Assembly (NCBI GenBank): GCA_018292915.2 | Contig: JACVVK020000220.1 | Location: forward strand, 317,001 to 381,000 | Source of the DNA: Batillaria attramentaria | Lineage: Eukaryota; Mollusca; Gastropoda; Batillariidae | Direction of reading: 5' to 3' | DNA length: 64,000 bases | Part shown: positions 52,601-62,707 of the stretch, piece by piece | Layout of the letters: every line of letters starts with the position of its first letter | Numbering within the stretch: the stretch's first letter is position 1 | Program-made: the position numbers and the translations under genes | The notes under the pieces: generated by a model | Databases searched by the model: none | What the model saw: only the letters and a program-made list of their open reading frames with translations | Told to the model about the DNA's origin: nothing

Positions 52601-54334
52601 ATCCACATCATAAGACGTGTCATACCAAGGGAAGCACCCCCAAAGTCGCACCCGTGAAGTGGGTGAATCTCGGCTGTGTGGCTTAACAGCCTCCCCATTG
52701 GGCCCATAGCACACCCGCTCTGGATAGGAGCCGACCTAGGTAGGAAAAATCCCGCTTGCCTCGGCCGGGACTCGAACCCGGGTCTACCGGTCCATGGTCC
52801 GAAGTGCTAACCACTACACTACGGGGGCCGGTGGAATTGCATAAACCTACCTTTTCAATTGTGTCCATTCTAGTGCCGCGAAGGCAGAGTGAATACTGCT
52901 TATTATTCGTATCAATATTTTCAGCTCCATGATGTTGTTACGAGCGTGGCTGTGTCTTTTGTTTGTGTTTTGTTGGTATGCTGATAGATAACAGCTGCGT
53001 TGTTCTTTTGAAGATTGAGTGACACAGAGAAGTTGCTATGTTTAGTTCATACAGTCGGACCCGCTTAAAAGGAGCTCGGTTATAAGGAACCTCTTTTATA
53101 AGGAGCAAAAAAAAAAATCCCCGATTTACATTGTTCTTTGTTATGACTTACGAAAACTCGCTTAGAAGGAGCTCGGTTATACGATACCTTGCTTATTAGG
53201 AGTGAAAAATTAGGCCCCAAATCGGCCCTGAGTTTGGTTATAAGGAGTGCCGATAGCACCGGCTTCAAACCGAAACTAGGTCGAGTTATTTCATCAGTCC
53301 TATTTGGGGAGGATTATCCGTCTTTGCTTCCGCAGAAACTTCCGTTCATCGCTACATGAGCTCGATTTTGGATGCAGAAGCGAAAATGTCTGAACGCGAG
53401 AAAAAGAGAAAATCTCTTTCACTCAGTCAAAAGCTCGACATAATAAGAAAAATAGAAGCCAACCCTCAACAAAGAAAGGCAGTGATAGCTGAGGATAAAT
53501 AGGAGAATAACCGGCCAATGTTCCTTTACTGGTTCCTTCCTAACGTAATGCCGTTTGGTCGCTGGTTGCTACAGCCATCAGTTTTCAGTTTATTGTTGTT
53601 TATTGTTGTTATTCTCACAAGAAAGTGAAATTAAGCCAGTGACAGCAGGCCCTATTTTTTCCCCATTTCATTTTGATGATAAGCGTATTGATCCTAGTGA
53701 GAAAAAAATGTGTGCGTTTTATGTTTTTTTAAGGAATGTAATTTGAAGGTGAAAATAGCCACTCGAGTATTTTGTCCTCAGACTGAATGTTGTTTCATTG
53801 TATGTGTATCAGTGACAGCGACAGTTATGTTTGTTATGTGTTGTACATGTATGAATAGAGGTGTGGGTGTGGCTGCATTTATATGTAAGGTTTTGAAGAG
53901 GCTGTTATCGTGCTGTTTTTCAGTATCACTGTCTCAAGTTCCCTTTGACTGAATGGAGACCAGGGCTTGTCTTGTAGTGTTTGTTGTCCTGTTGTGTCAC
54001 TGTGCTGTCAACAATACTTTTTTTTACCACCGCAACAAACTCATCGCTGGCGTTACATATACAGAGAGGAAGATTTTCTTCTTATTGAGAGTTCAGGGGC
54101 CCCGCGGTCGTTCCGCTAGACTCAGATGAGTTTTACTTGTGTGGCATTATTTACCTGCCACAAGGGCAGTCGCAAGCTGTCTTCTAAGTACTGTTATATT
54201 GGTTTGGAAACCAAAAGAAGTTGAAGGGAGACAGAAATAGAGAAAAAATGGCCGAAGAAACAAAACAGAGAGGAACAAATTACTGTTGTTCCATAGACAT
54301 GAGCCTAAAGGGGCATTGATTTTCAATCCGCTGT

Positions 54335-54367
<33 letters not shown>

Positions 54368-54897
54368 CGAGGAAGAAGAATTGCTGATACTGACACCGAA
54401 AAAATGCAGAAGCCCGCTTATAAGGTAGTTGGGCTTGGGTTACTCCTTATATCCGAGAACTCCGTTATAAGGAACCTCGGTTATAAGGAGTAAAAAAATT
54501 GGTCCCCGAGCGCTCCTTATAAGCGGGCCCGACTGTATTGTGTTTTAGTAATGTAAATCTGTTTCCCGTGATCCAGAAGTTTCTATTGTTATCACGAGTA
54601 TTGAGAAGTGGTGACCTTGTTTTGACTGCAGCTTGCCTCGCCTCGGGGGGCTATTCGCACTTAGGGCCAAGGGCTGAGTCTACCGGAAATTTCGGACAAA
54701 TCGCTTTGTAAGGAGTTGTTTACGATTAGGTGTTATATAACGCGCCTAGGTTCGGCGGGATGGTACTCGATTCTTCTGGATTCTTCTTAAGTTTTAGAAT
54801 AGTGATAAGGTGATTCCCGTTCTGATTTTTGATTGGTTCTTTTATAATAGTGGTTCAAAATGTGCTAGAATGCTGTGACTGTATAGAAGACCCTGAG

Positions 54898-54955
<58 letters not shown>

Positions 54956-55300
54956 ACGAGGGAAGCTTGTATGTGCGAAGCTTGAAAGTGCTGTATAACA
55001 CCAGTGAAGTGCTGTAATAAACTCCACACGGTTATAACTTTTCTACGCGCTCACGAGTCTTCTGTGAGTGGAACGGACTTTTCTCTGTAGAGAAACAACA
55101 TTATGGGATGGGACAGATTTCGCTGCACGCAGCAGCAAGTTATAGTGATACAAAACAAGACCTGCCGTTTCTCCAGAAAAAAAACAAACAAACAAACAAA
55201 ACAAAACATTCTTTTGTGCACACAGTGACTTAACGAAATCTGCGTCATAGTCACTTTACGTGCACACTATGCTGCTACGTTCTTTTGGCGGGAGTTGTGA

Positions 55301-55360
<60 letters not shown>

Positions 55361-56744
55361 TATGGCTCCTAAACCACCTCAAGCGGGAGCGTTTTACTTT
55401 GAGATGACATGTGCAGTCAGGTGCTCCAGAGGTAGGTTTCACGATTTTTTACTTGCCAAATTTTTAGAACATTTATTACCCTTTTAAAAAAAAATCGGCC
55501 ATGTTACGTATTTTTACGAAAAAAAATTTTTTTTTTTTTTTTTTTTTTTTGCTGCCCCAACTCTTTTGCCAGCTCCAGTGGTGTTCCTCCCAGGTCATGG
55601 GTGGAATCCACGGAGGGCTCGGAAGCTGGGGCAATTTTTATTATGCATGATGATGGAGATGAGGATGATGGTGAGATGATGCTATGGAGGTCCGTGTGGT
55701 TTGGGACTGCGGGACAGGGCCGCATTCCTCGCTTCCTGTCATAAATATCCCGGCATTAACCAGGCCCGGGAACTACGGCACCTGCGGTGCCGGCCGTGTA
55801 ATCATCCACGTCATAGACGTGTCATACCAAGGGAAGCACCCCCAAAGTCGCACCCGTGAAGTGGGTGAATCTCGGCTGTGTGGTTACAGCCTCCCCATTG
55901 GGCCCATAGCACACCCGCTCTGGGTAGGAGCCGACCTAGGTAGGAAAAATCCCGCTTGCCTCGGCTGGGACTCGAACCCGGTTCTCCCGGCCCATGGTCC
56001 GAAGTGCTAACCACTACACTACGGGGGCCGGTGTACGAAAAAAAATTTCAAATTCCTTTATTTTCTAGACTTTTGAAGTTCATCCAATTACACTGACTGT
56101 ATTTGTAGCACAGCTCTGTAGCTCTGACAGATTTTGTGTAAAAAATATTTCCGAGGCAGAGGTGGTTTGCATATAAGGCCACGATGTCTATGAAAAGACT
56201 CCTTCAAATCATCTCGGCACTTTTGTCACGTGTGAAAACTGCACATATGACAGGGACTACTGCACTATTATAGCTTTAGTATTAAGAATAACAGAGCTTT
56301 TAGATAAACATATTTTTCAAGTTTCTGCGAGAAGCGCTGGTCAAAAAGTTCCAATTTTGCATTTTGTAAGGACAATCCAAGGCATTCAAGTCCACGTTTT
56401 ACCAGCTCTCTAGATCTTCCTGATTTTATGTAAAAATTAATTCAGTCACGGGAGTGACAAAAGCACCAAGGAAATCATAAGATATGAAGAAGTATCATCT
56501 GTCAGACGAGCAGCGTGAGGCTGAAGTCAAATGTTCGGTTCACAGACAAAATCTGCAAGTATCGTTACTGCCTCCGACACTTCACCAGCCCTCTAGATCT
56601 TCCAGATTTCATGTGAAAAAAATTCAGTCGGGGAAGTCACAAAGCCAGCAGGGAAATCACAAGATATGAACAATCATCCTCAGATGATCTCAGTGCGAGA
56701 GGCTGACGTCAAATTTTTAGTTCACGGAACTGAAGTCATATCTC

Positions 56745-56776
<32 letters not shown>

Positions 56777-58642
56777 AAATAATAATAAAAAAAAACAAAC
56801 AAAAAAAACAAACAAAACAAACAAAAAACAAACAAACAAACAAACGGTCATGTGGCTAATCGGTCGAGGTCGTACAGGATATAGGGTCATTGGCAGAACT
56901 TGGAGAGGGGAGAACCGGCGACAATAACAACAAAACAGACAAAATTACATGAAATTCGGAGAAACAACTTTGTGGGACGGGGCTGTTCCTCCTTGTTTAA
57001 TTCGAGATGCTTACCTACGGCCTCGAGAACGAAGTCGACATGTCCAGTGCCCGCGTCATTAGTGAGTTCCAACCGCCACTGTCCCTCCTCCTCTTTCCTC
57101 ACATTGTCCAGTCGGACAGTCAGCGTCAGGTCAGGCGGGGTCCCATTCAAATGGCATCTATTGAAAGAAACGGCAACACCACGTTGATTGTTTGCTTGTT
57201 TGTTGTTATGGAAGTTGTAAACCTTTCTTACAACAACACTAAACCTCTATGATCTCTATCGGTTAATATGCTTTTATTTGGTCGTCGGACTAAACATCGT
57301 TTTGAGTTTTGTGCATAGTGTATAACGACTCCAGTGTACTGGGATTTGTCATTTGCTCTTTATTGTATAACATAGTTTTAACTTGCTTAAGAATTACAGA
57401 TAAGAGTAGTCACGTACTGGGTTTCCATTTCGATCTTGAGTTTTGGCAACGATTTCTTCATTCTGCAGGATTTCAGGTGAGTGGCGTAGGTCCTCACAGG
57501 CAAAACGATATCACGGTCTTTACCGCTGGTGATACTGACGGTCGCGTTTTGTGTCTGAGAGAATTCCGCAGGACCTACACGCAAAACAGATCACGTTGAA
57601 AATGGGGGGAAAAAACGTACTACATCCATGGCACTACCCTGATCGAAATGACGTTACACCTAAAAAAAAAAACAAGGAGGAATGGCCCTCATCCCATAAA
57701 GTTGTTTCTCCAAATTTCATGTTATTTTGTCCGTTTTGTTGTTGTTGTTGTCGGTGTGTCCCCCCTCCTCCCCCCCCCCCCCCCAACTCTCTTCAAGTCT
57801 GTAATACCTATCAAAGAGACTAGATCCGCTACGCTATAGCGGATCTAGAATCGTAGGAGGGAGAGGAATGACGTCAATTCCGTGAACTAAACTTTTGACG
57901 TCAGCCTCACACAGGTCGACTGAAGATGCTTGTTCATGTCTTGTGATTTCCCTGTTGGCATTGTGACTTCCCCGACTGAATTAATTTTTACATGAAATCT
58001 GGAAGATTTAGAGGGCTGGTGAAATGCCCGAGTGATTGAAGATATTTTCAGGTTTTGTCTGTGAACTAAACATTTGACGTCAGCCTCACGCTGGTCGTCG
58101 GACAGATGAATGCTTGTTCATGGCTTGTTAATTCCTTGTTGCTTTTGTGACTTCCTTGACTGAATTACATAAAATCTGGAAGATTTTGAGGGCTGGTGAA
58201 ACGTGGACTTGAAAACCTTGGATTGTGCTTAAGAAATCGCAAAATTGGAACTCTTTTGACCTGTGCTTCTCGCAGAAATGTGAAAAGTATGTTTATCTAA
58301 AAGCTCTGTTATTCTTAATTCTAAAGCTATAACAAGGCAGTAGTTCCTGCCATATGTGCAGTTGTCACACGTGACAAGAATGCCGGGATGAAGAGTAATT
58401 TACAGGAGTCTTTTCATATATATTTGGCCTTATATGCAACCATCCCTATCTCGGGGTGACATGTGCTGGCAGAAACTTGAAAAAAATGTCTTTATCTAAA
58501 AGTTCCGTTATTCGTAATGCTAAAACTATAATAAGGCGGTAGTTCCTGTCATATGTGCAGTTGTCACATGTGACAAGAATTCCGGGATGAAGGAGTCTTT
58601 TCATAGATATTTCGCCTTATATGCAAACCACCTACCTCGGAA

Positions 58643-58710
<68 letters not shown>

Positions 58711-61159
58711 ACACAAAATCTGTAAGAGTTTCAGAGCTGTGCTACGAATACAGTCAGCACAATTGGATGAACTTCCAAAGTCTAGAAAATGAAAGCATTT
58801 CAATTTTTTTTTTTTTTTGAAAAATACGTAAAATGACCGATTTCTTGAAATCGGCGATAACCCTTCTAAAAATGCAGCAAGAGAAGATTCGTGAATCCCA
58901 CCTCTGGAGAAGGTGAAAAAGTAAAAAAGCTCTTCAGCAAGGCGGTTTAGGCCATAGCCACAATAGCCACATAGCCAGTCTTGTTTTTTTTTATCACTGT
59001 AACTTGCTGCTGCGCGCAACAAAATCTGCCCCATCCCATATTTAGCAGGTCTTTCCCATCAAACTGTGGTATACCGACGAGTAATTTGATCCAAGACGCA
59101 AATCAACCCTGAGCTTTAGCGAAGGGTTGATTGCGTCTTGGATCAAAATACGAGCTGTAGACCACAGCTTGATGGGGTGTAAATGCTTTATCGTCCTTTT
59201 TGGGGCCAATTTATGGTATATTTTGAACGTTTATCCTAGTAAAAACTGACAGTTGACAAAGACTGACAAAGCACGACGCCGACAGAATAAAGTGCGCCTT
59301 TTTATGCTGGCAAGACGGTGTCAATTCACTCATGAACTCAAACCCAAACAAAAACACAAGTTTCAAACTTCGACTAAAGACACAAACAAACATGCTAACG
59401 CTTTCAAGAAAATGTAAATATGCGAGTGAATGCGAAACCGATCAAGCACAGCTCAGTCTGATCACGCTTTGCATGATTAGGCTTCGTGCCTTCCTGTCGC
59501 GATTCTTCACGAAATATGAAGCTTTGTGAGTGTTTATTCTAATATTTGTAGTACATATACACCGATTAAAGTGTCCTTCCCCCAGCAGCTTCATTTAATA
59601 ACTGCATGCATGATTCAAACGATTCAAGAAGCTTCTGTTCAATCGGAGATCTATCTAGACCACGAATCCGCTGCCATTTTCTGCGCCGATAGCAGACGAC
59701 CGACTCAGTCGATTCTGTTCTGCTTTATGTCATAGGTTTTGGGTTTCCTAGCGTTGAAACTGTTTTTGGTTTGAGAGCGCAGCGCTTGGTAGGTCAAGTC
59801 TGCTGCCGTCTCGAGCAGCGGTATTTGCGTCCGGCTTGCCACAGTCGGCCAAATCAGTAAACAGCATACATGTCGGTGAGACGCCAGCTTCGATTGAACT
59901 TTTTGAGAACGGCTTTTGATAAGTCTTGGTTAAAACTGTCCGAAATTTGAGTAAGGAGTGCTTGCTAGGTACAGGCTACTGTTGTTTTGTACTTGAACAA
60001 GTTTACGAGGTACTTGCTCATCGATGACGATTTTTTTTGCCAAAAAGGCTGTATCTTTGTTCTTTCTGTCTGAAAGAAAGAACCTTTTTGCAAGGAACCA
60101 TGCCTGATTGTCATGTGATGTCGTGCTCTGTGTCACATTATTTCTCCAGTACTAGTACAATATGGACACTTATTCCACAGGAGAGATCAAAGAAAAAGAG
60201 GCCGCTATGGACGATAAAGCTGTTTCTCTATAGAGAAACAACTTTTTAAAAAAGCAAGCGAAACGTATAATTTGCATACATTTGACCAGCAGTGTGGCTG
60301 TTTGGTTGTGACTAGCCCCTGGTGCCTCACAGCGAATGAGGCCAGCGTCCTGACAGCCCGCAGCAGGAAACCTGTATCGGATCTGTCCACTGCTGTTGCT
60401 TCCTTCTATCTGTACCCCGTGCCTGTCCAATAGGCGAGCGGTGACAGGAGGGTTGCCGTTCTCCCACAAACACAACAGATCGACCGTGCTGTTGGGAACG
60501 ATAATGTACGGTAGCTGTCCGTCTGGTCCAGATATGGTTAAGTTCAAAACTCGAGGAGGGTCTGCAGAAACGAGAACATATGTAAAAGAAACACGGTAGT
60601 TTATGAAACCGTAGTTATTCATTCTATTACGGGCTATTGCTATGCAGGCAGGCAACCATTCTGATGATTCTCCCAAAAGCAGACGTGCAGGGACTGCTTT
60701 CGTTCTTTGAGTTTCTTTTATTAAGACATTGTACGGATCTTCTTCAATTGCTTGCCAGATAGAGAGACGATATCTACTCAACTTTGTACCTTAAATGTCC
60801 GTTTCCCATTATTGTCACCAATTGTGCTTTACTCTCTTAAAACCAGATGCTTCATTTAAAAAAAAAACCAACAAGAAGACAGAATTGATCCTTCAGACAT
60901 CATCTAAATCAAATGAAAATGTAGAATTGCCGTCGCCCTCCTTCGGAATCCACTTTTTTCAGGCACAGCGGGAACATAATAACCTTTTAGGATGATATCA
61001 CATCTTGAACAAAACCCTGAAAAGGATAATTATAGGGAAAACATTACGCTTTTATATATTGTTTTACCGTTGACTAGTTCCTGTAGCATTTGTGACATTG
61101 CTTTTGTACCCCAAGTACATCGTCGTGTGTGTGTGGTATAGAAAAGAATGCGCGCGCGC

Positions 61160-61221
<62 letters not shown>

Positions 61222-61584
61222 TCTTACATAAAATGTTAAAAGTCAGTTGTGTCTCTTCAGCTGTTCCGCGAACAGTAAGCCGCCAGATCCAGGAAGCATA
61301 ATCCAGCTGAGTGACATTCTTTGTGAACCTGTACATACCTTCCGGCTCGCAGGTACAGATAGTTGCTCGAAGCGACACTCTGCATGTACCGTCAATGTGT
61401 CTGACTGAGCAAATGTGTCTGTGAGTTTGATGCGTATACTCTTCGTCAATTTTCGATACAGAGATCTCAAAATTTTCTGGGAGACTGCAGACTGATGTGA
61501 GATAAAAAGGTAATGACACACTTTTGTTTTCCTTAACCGTCAGCACAGACTCGTTGAGCGTTGGGAAGACGAACTCATAGGAAC
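46153..61584 (-). CDS. Gene C: paralogue of A and B with a different tail; 5' signal exon not found
   Basis: Exons: 61228-61584, 60280-60561, 57418-57574, 57015-57157, 51145-51207, 49015-49128, 48009-48024, 47642-47697, 47246-47437, 46153-46229. With one carried-in base they encode 485 residues plus TAA. D1 begins [15 protein letters not shown] and keeps [11 protein letters not shown] and SWIWR. D2 has [18 protein letters not shown] and the conserved [14 protein letters not shown] block. D3 is split as in A and B. An extra 21-residue stalk exon ([14 protein letters not shown]…) precedes the TM exon ([20 protein letters not shown]). The tail has a 16-bp microexon, Gly/Asn-rich sequence and tyrosines in [11 protein letters not shown] and ELYVPI. 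It shares no tail sequence with A or B. The introns are filled with mobile elements. The signal exon probably lies to the right, possibly beyond the window. Confidence 0.75.
46490..46784 (+). pseudogene. LINE ORF2 C-terminal fragment
   Basis: The end of an open frame reads [20 protein letters not shown], then [20 protein letters not shown] and [12 protein letters not shown]… to a stop at 46784. The LIILLAK-x-I-x-KCK arrangement followed by a short helical end is typical of the region after the reverse transcriptase in non-LTR retrotransposons. It is 5'-truncated and lies in the last intron of gene C in antisense. Assignment is from memory of family features. Confidence 0.55.
46855..47075. repeat. 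Inverted-repeat element with internal repeats
   Basis: The 15-bp arms agcgatcgtcaaatg (46855-46869) and catttgacgatcgct (47061-47075) are perfect inverse copies and extend imperfectly outward (cttatgtcc / gtccataag). Inside, ggtagcccgaatggc occurs twice (about 46932 and 47030). It lies in the last intron of gene C and is probably a small MITE. Confidence 0.55.
47811..47925. repeat. (AC)n followed by a 14-bp tandem repeat
   Basis: AC to 47884, then three copies of cacaatctgaacta. It lies between tail exons of gene C. Confidence 0.9.
49286..49375. repeat. (TA)n of about 90 bp
   Basis: This is the only long TA tract in the window, about 160 bp upstream (transcriptionally) of the TM exon of gene C and adjoining element E1. 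It could be cruciform-forming. Confidence 0.95.
49411..50967 (+). mobile_element. Uncharacterised repeat element, copy E1
   Basis: It begins with a palindromic gtttctctatagagaaac and ends with gagaaacaac, the inverse of the start. It contains ggggcagattttgctacgc, a (TG)n, two internal 170-190-bp subrepeats (…ccctctagatcttccagattt…aggctgacgtcaaa…) and the nested SINE at 50607. Copies E2 (55077) and E3 (57701, inverted) share these modules. No transposase is recognisable; a non-autonomous DNA element is likely. It occupies the gene C intron between the stalk exon (51145-51207) and the TM exon (49015-49128). Confidence 0.6.
50607..50780 (+). mobile_element. tRNA-derived SINE, family 1, inserted inside element E1
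   Basis: The copy closely matches the one at 9996-10170: ggtggccgaatggtagagcg, gagttcgaatcccggc, then tttgatatcacccttatctgg and gggcgttaaact. It sits between (CT)n tracts, so the target duplication is probably ctctctctc. It is nested in the larger element at 49411-50967. Confidence 0.8.
52318..52832 (-). mobile_element. Full-length SINE, family 2, in a gene C intron
   Basis: It has the same head and body as 13521-13996, with a (TTA)n rather than poly-T left end. Perfect 12-bp direct repeats ggaattgcataa lie at 52306-52317 and 52833-52844. It has a cataccaaggg insertion that copy 13521 lacks and copy 55530 shares. Confidence 0.9.
53052..54535 (+). mobile_element. Tigger/pogo-like DNA transposon, internally deleted
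   Basis: The terminal inverted repeats are cagtcggacccgcttaaaagg at the left and the complement of cagtcgggcccgcttataagg at the right, flanked by TA at both ends, as expected for the pogo branch of Tc1/mariner. The subterminal regions repeat the ggttataaggag motif. The 1484-bp length is too short for a full Tigger, and only a transposase stub is left (53356-53502). Confidence 0.85.
53356..53502 (+). pseudogene. N-terminal stub of a Tigger-type transposase (CENP-B-like HTH)
   Basis: The frame reads [20 protein letters not shown] then [20 protein letters not shown] and stops at TAG after 48 codons. [14 protein letters not shown] matches the start of the CENP-B/pogo DNA-binding helix-turn-helix. 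The rest of the DNA-binding region and the DDE catalytic domain are absent. Confidence 0.75.
55077..56968 (+). mobile_element. Uncharacterised repeat element, copy E2 (with nested SINE)
   Basis: It starts at ttctctgtagagaaacaac and ends at gagaaacaac, and carries the same internal modules as E1, including (TG)n 55304-55356 and the aggctgacgtcaaa subrepeats. A short frame ([14 protein letters not shown]) recurs in degenerate form in the other copies. It lies between the D3b exon and stalk exon of gene C. Confidence 0.6.
55530..56033 (-). mobile_element. Full-length SINE, family 2, inserted into element E2
   Basis: It has a poly-T left end, the same body and a tRNA-like head at the right. A 15-bp target duplication tacgaaaaaaaattt lies at 55515-55529 and 56034-56048. 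It interrupts element E2, so it is the younger insertion. Confidence 0.9.
57701..59045 (-). mobile_element. Uncharacterised repeat element, copy E3 (inverted)
   Basis: This is the reverse complement of the E1/E2 modules: gttgtttctcc at the left, gacgtcagcctcac subrepeats, (GT)n at 58645-58708 and atctgccccatcccat at the right. Two tandem copies of a 220-bp block (…tcctgtcatatgtgcagttgtcac…) lie at about 58280-58600. It lies in the gene C intron between D2 and D3. Confidence 0.55.
59055..59177. repeat. Long hairpin (fold-back) with about 55-bp arms
   Basis: The left arm (59055-59110, containing gatccaagacgcaaatcaac) pairs with the right arm (59121-59177, containing gttgattgcgtcttggatc). The loop is about 10 nt and there are a few mismatches. 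It lies in the D2-D3 intron of gene C, next to element E3. Confidence 0.75.
61150..61220. repeat. (CG)n(TG)n(AG)n at the D1 donor of gene C
   Basis: The AG part ends 7 bp before the exon on this strand, so the minus-strand intron begins GTAAGATCTCTCTC. Confidence 0.95.
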
Positions 61585-62655
61585 CTACACAAGATAAACA
61601 AAATCAGGTAAAGAAATGTAGACTGCCCAGAAGGAAGGGAGGGGCTTCAGGGGGAGGTGGAGTTAGGGAGGTAGAACGTCCAAAATGCATAACGATATGT
61701 TAAAGCGGCACGTGGATGAGCAACTCCCAACGTGTTAAAAACATGTTTTGCACAGATGCTGCCACAGTTGATTCAGTGGTCGTGCCAAAGTGTATTTTAG
61801 AGCTTTGCAAACTTGTAATGGCGCCAGCGACCACGTGTGAGTTGCACAGAGACGACCACTTGGTCATAGCTAAAGTCTCTTTCATACGAATGCGTCACTT
61901 CACTCGCTTAGCAACGACAGCCCCAAAATGGAAGGAGGGTCCGGCCCTGCATGTTGCTTGGTTTGGGGTCTTTGGACATAGAGTGTCTGCTGGCGAAAAA
62001 GCCCGAGCGGAGAGCGGAGAGCTAGTGCGACAGGCACAGCTGCACTGCTGTCGTGTGAACACACTGGCTGTAGAGTGCCACTCTACAGTCTTATAGTCTG
62101 TTTAAAACTTCGTTGGTTGATTGTGTAATTATCGGAACGAGACTGGAACCACAACAAACCAGCCGTGTTCAGCTACAAGGTAAGTTTGAACATAAGGTTG
62201 TGAGTGAGAACTGGACAGACAGTTTCTTTGCCCGGTGTGTGTTTCAGTTGAGGGAGGGGTGGGGTGGGGTAGAGGGAAGAGGGCTTTGCTGCTTTTCCGG
62301 ATCATGTTTTATGCTCACGTACAAGTGTCTAACGTGTGCTTTAAATGTAATTTTTGCACTGGTATTCAAGAGCTTCATTATTAACTTAAATGATGCATAT
62401 AGAAAAGAATGTGCCCCAAAAAATGTCCCCAATGATGTAAAAAGGGCATAAAAATACATTTGTACTTCCAGACATTTAGTGCTGTTTAGTCATAAGAGTG
62501 ACGTTCCAATGAGTTAAACGGGCTATTTGTTTTTAATGCCACAATACAGAACCAGTTTGGGAGGAGTAATATATAATCGTTGCTAAAGATAATAGTGAAA
62601 TAAGCGCTTATATAGGCGCTTTACTCAAGCGTTCAGCTGAAAGCGAGCCAAACAC

Positions 62656-62707
<52 letters not shown>

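Noticed and set aside
61716..62096. 126-codon plus-strand frame
   Set aside because: No signal peptide, domain or paralogue recognised; splice context unclear.
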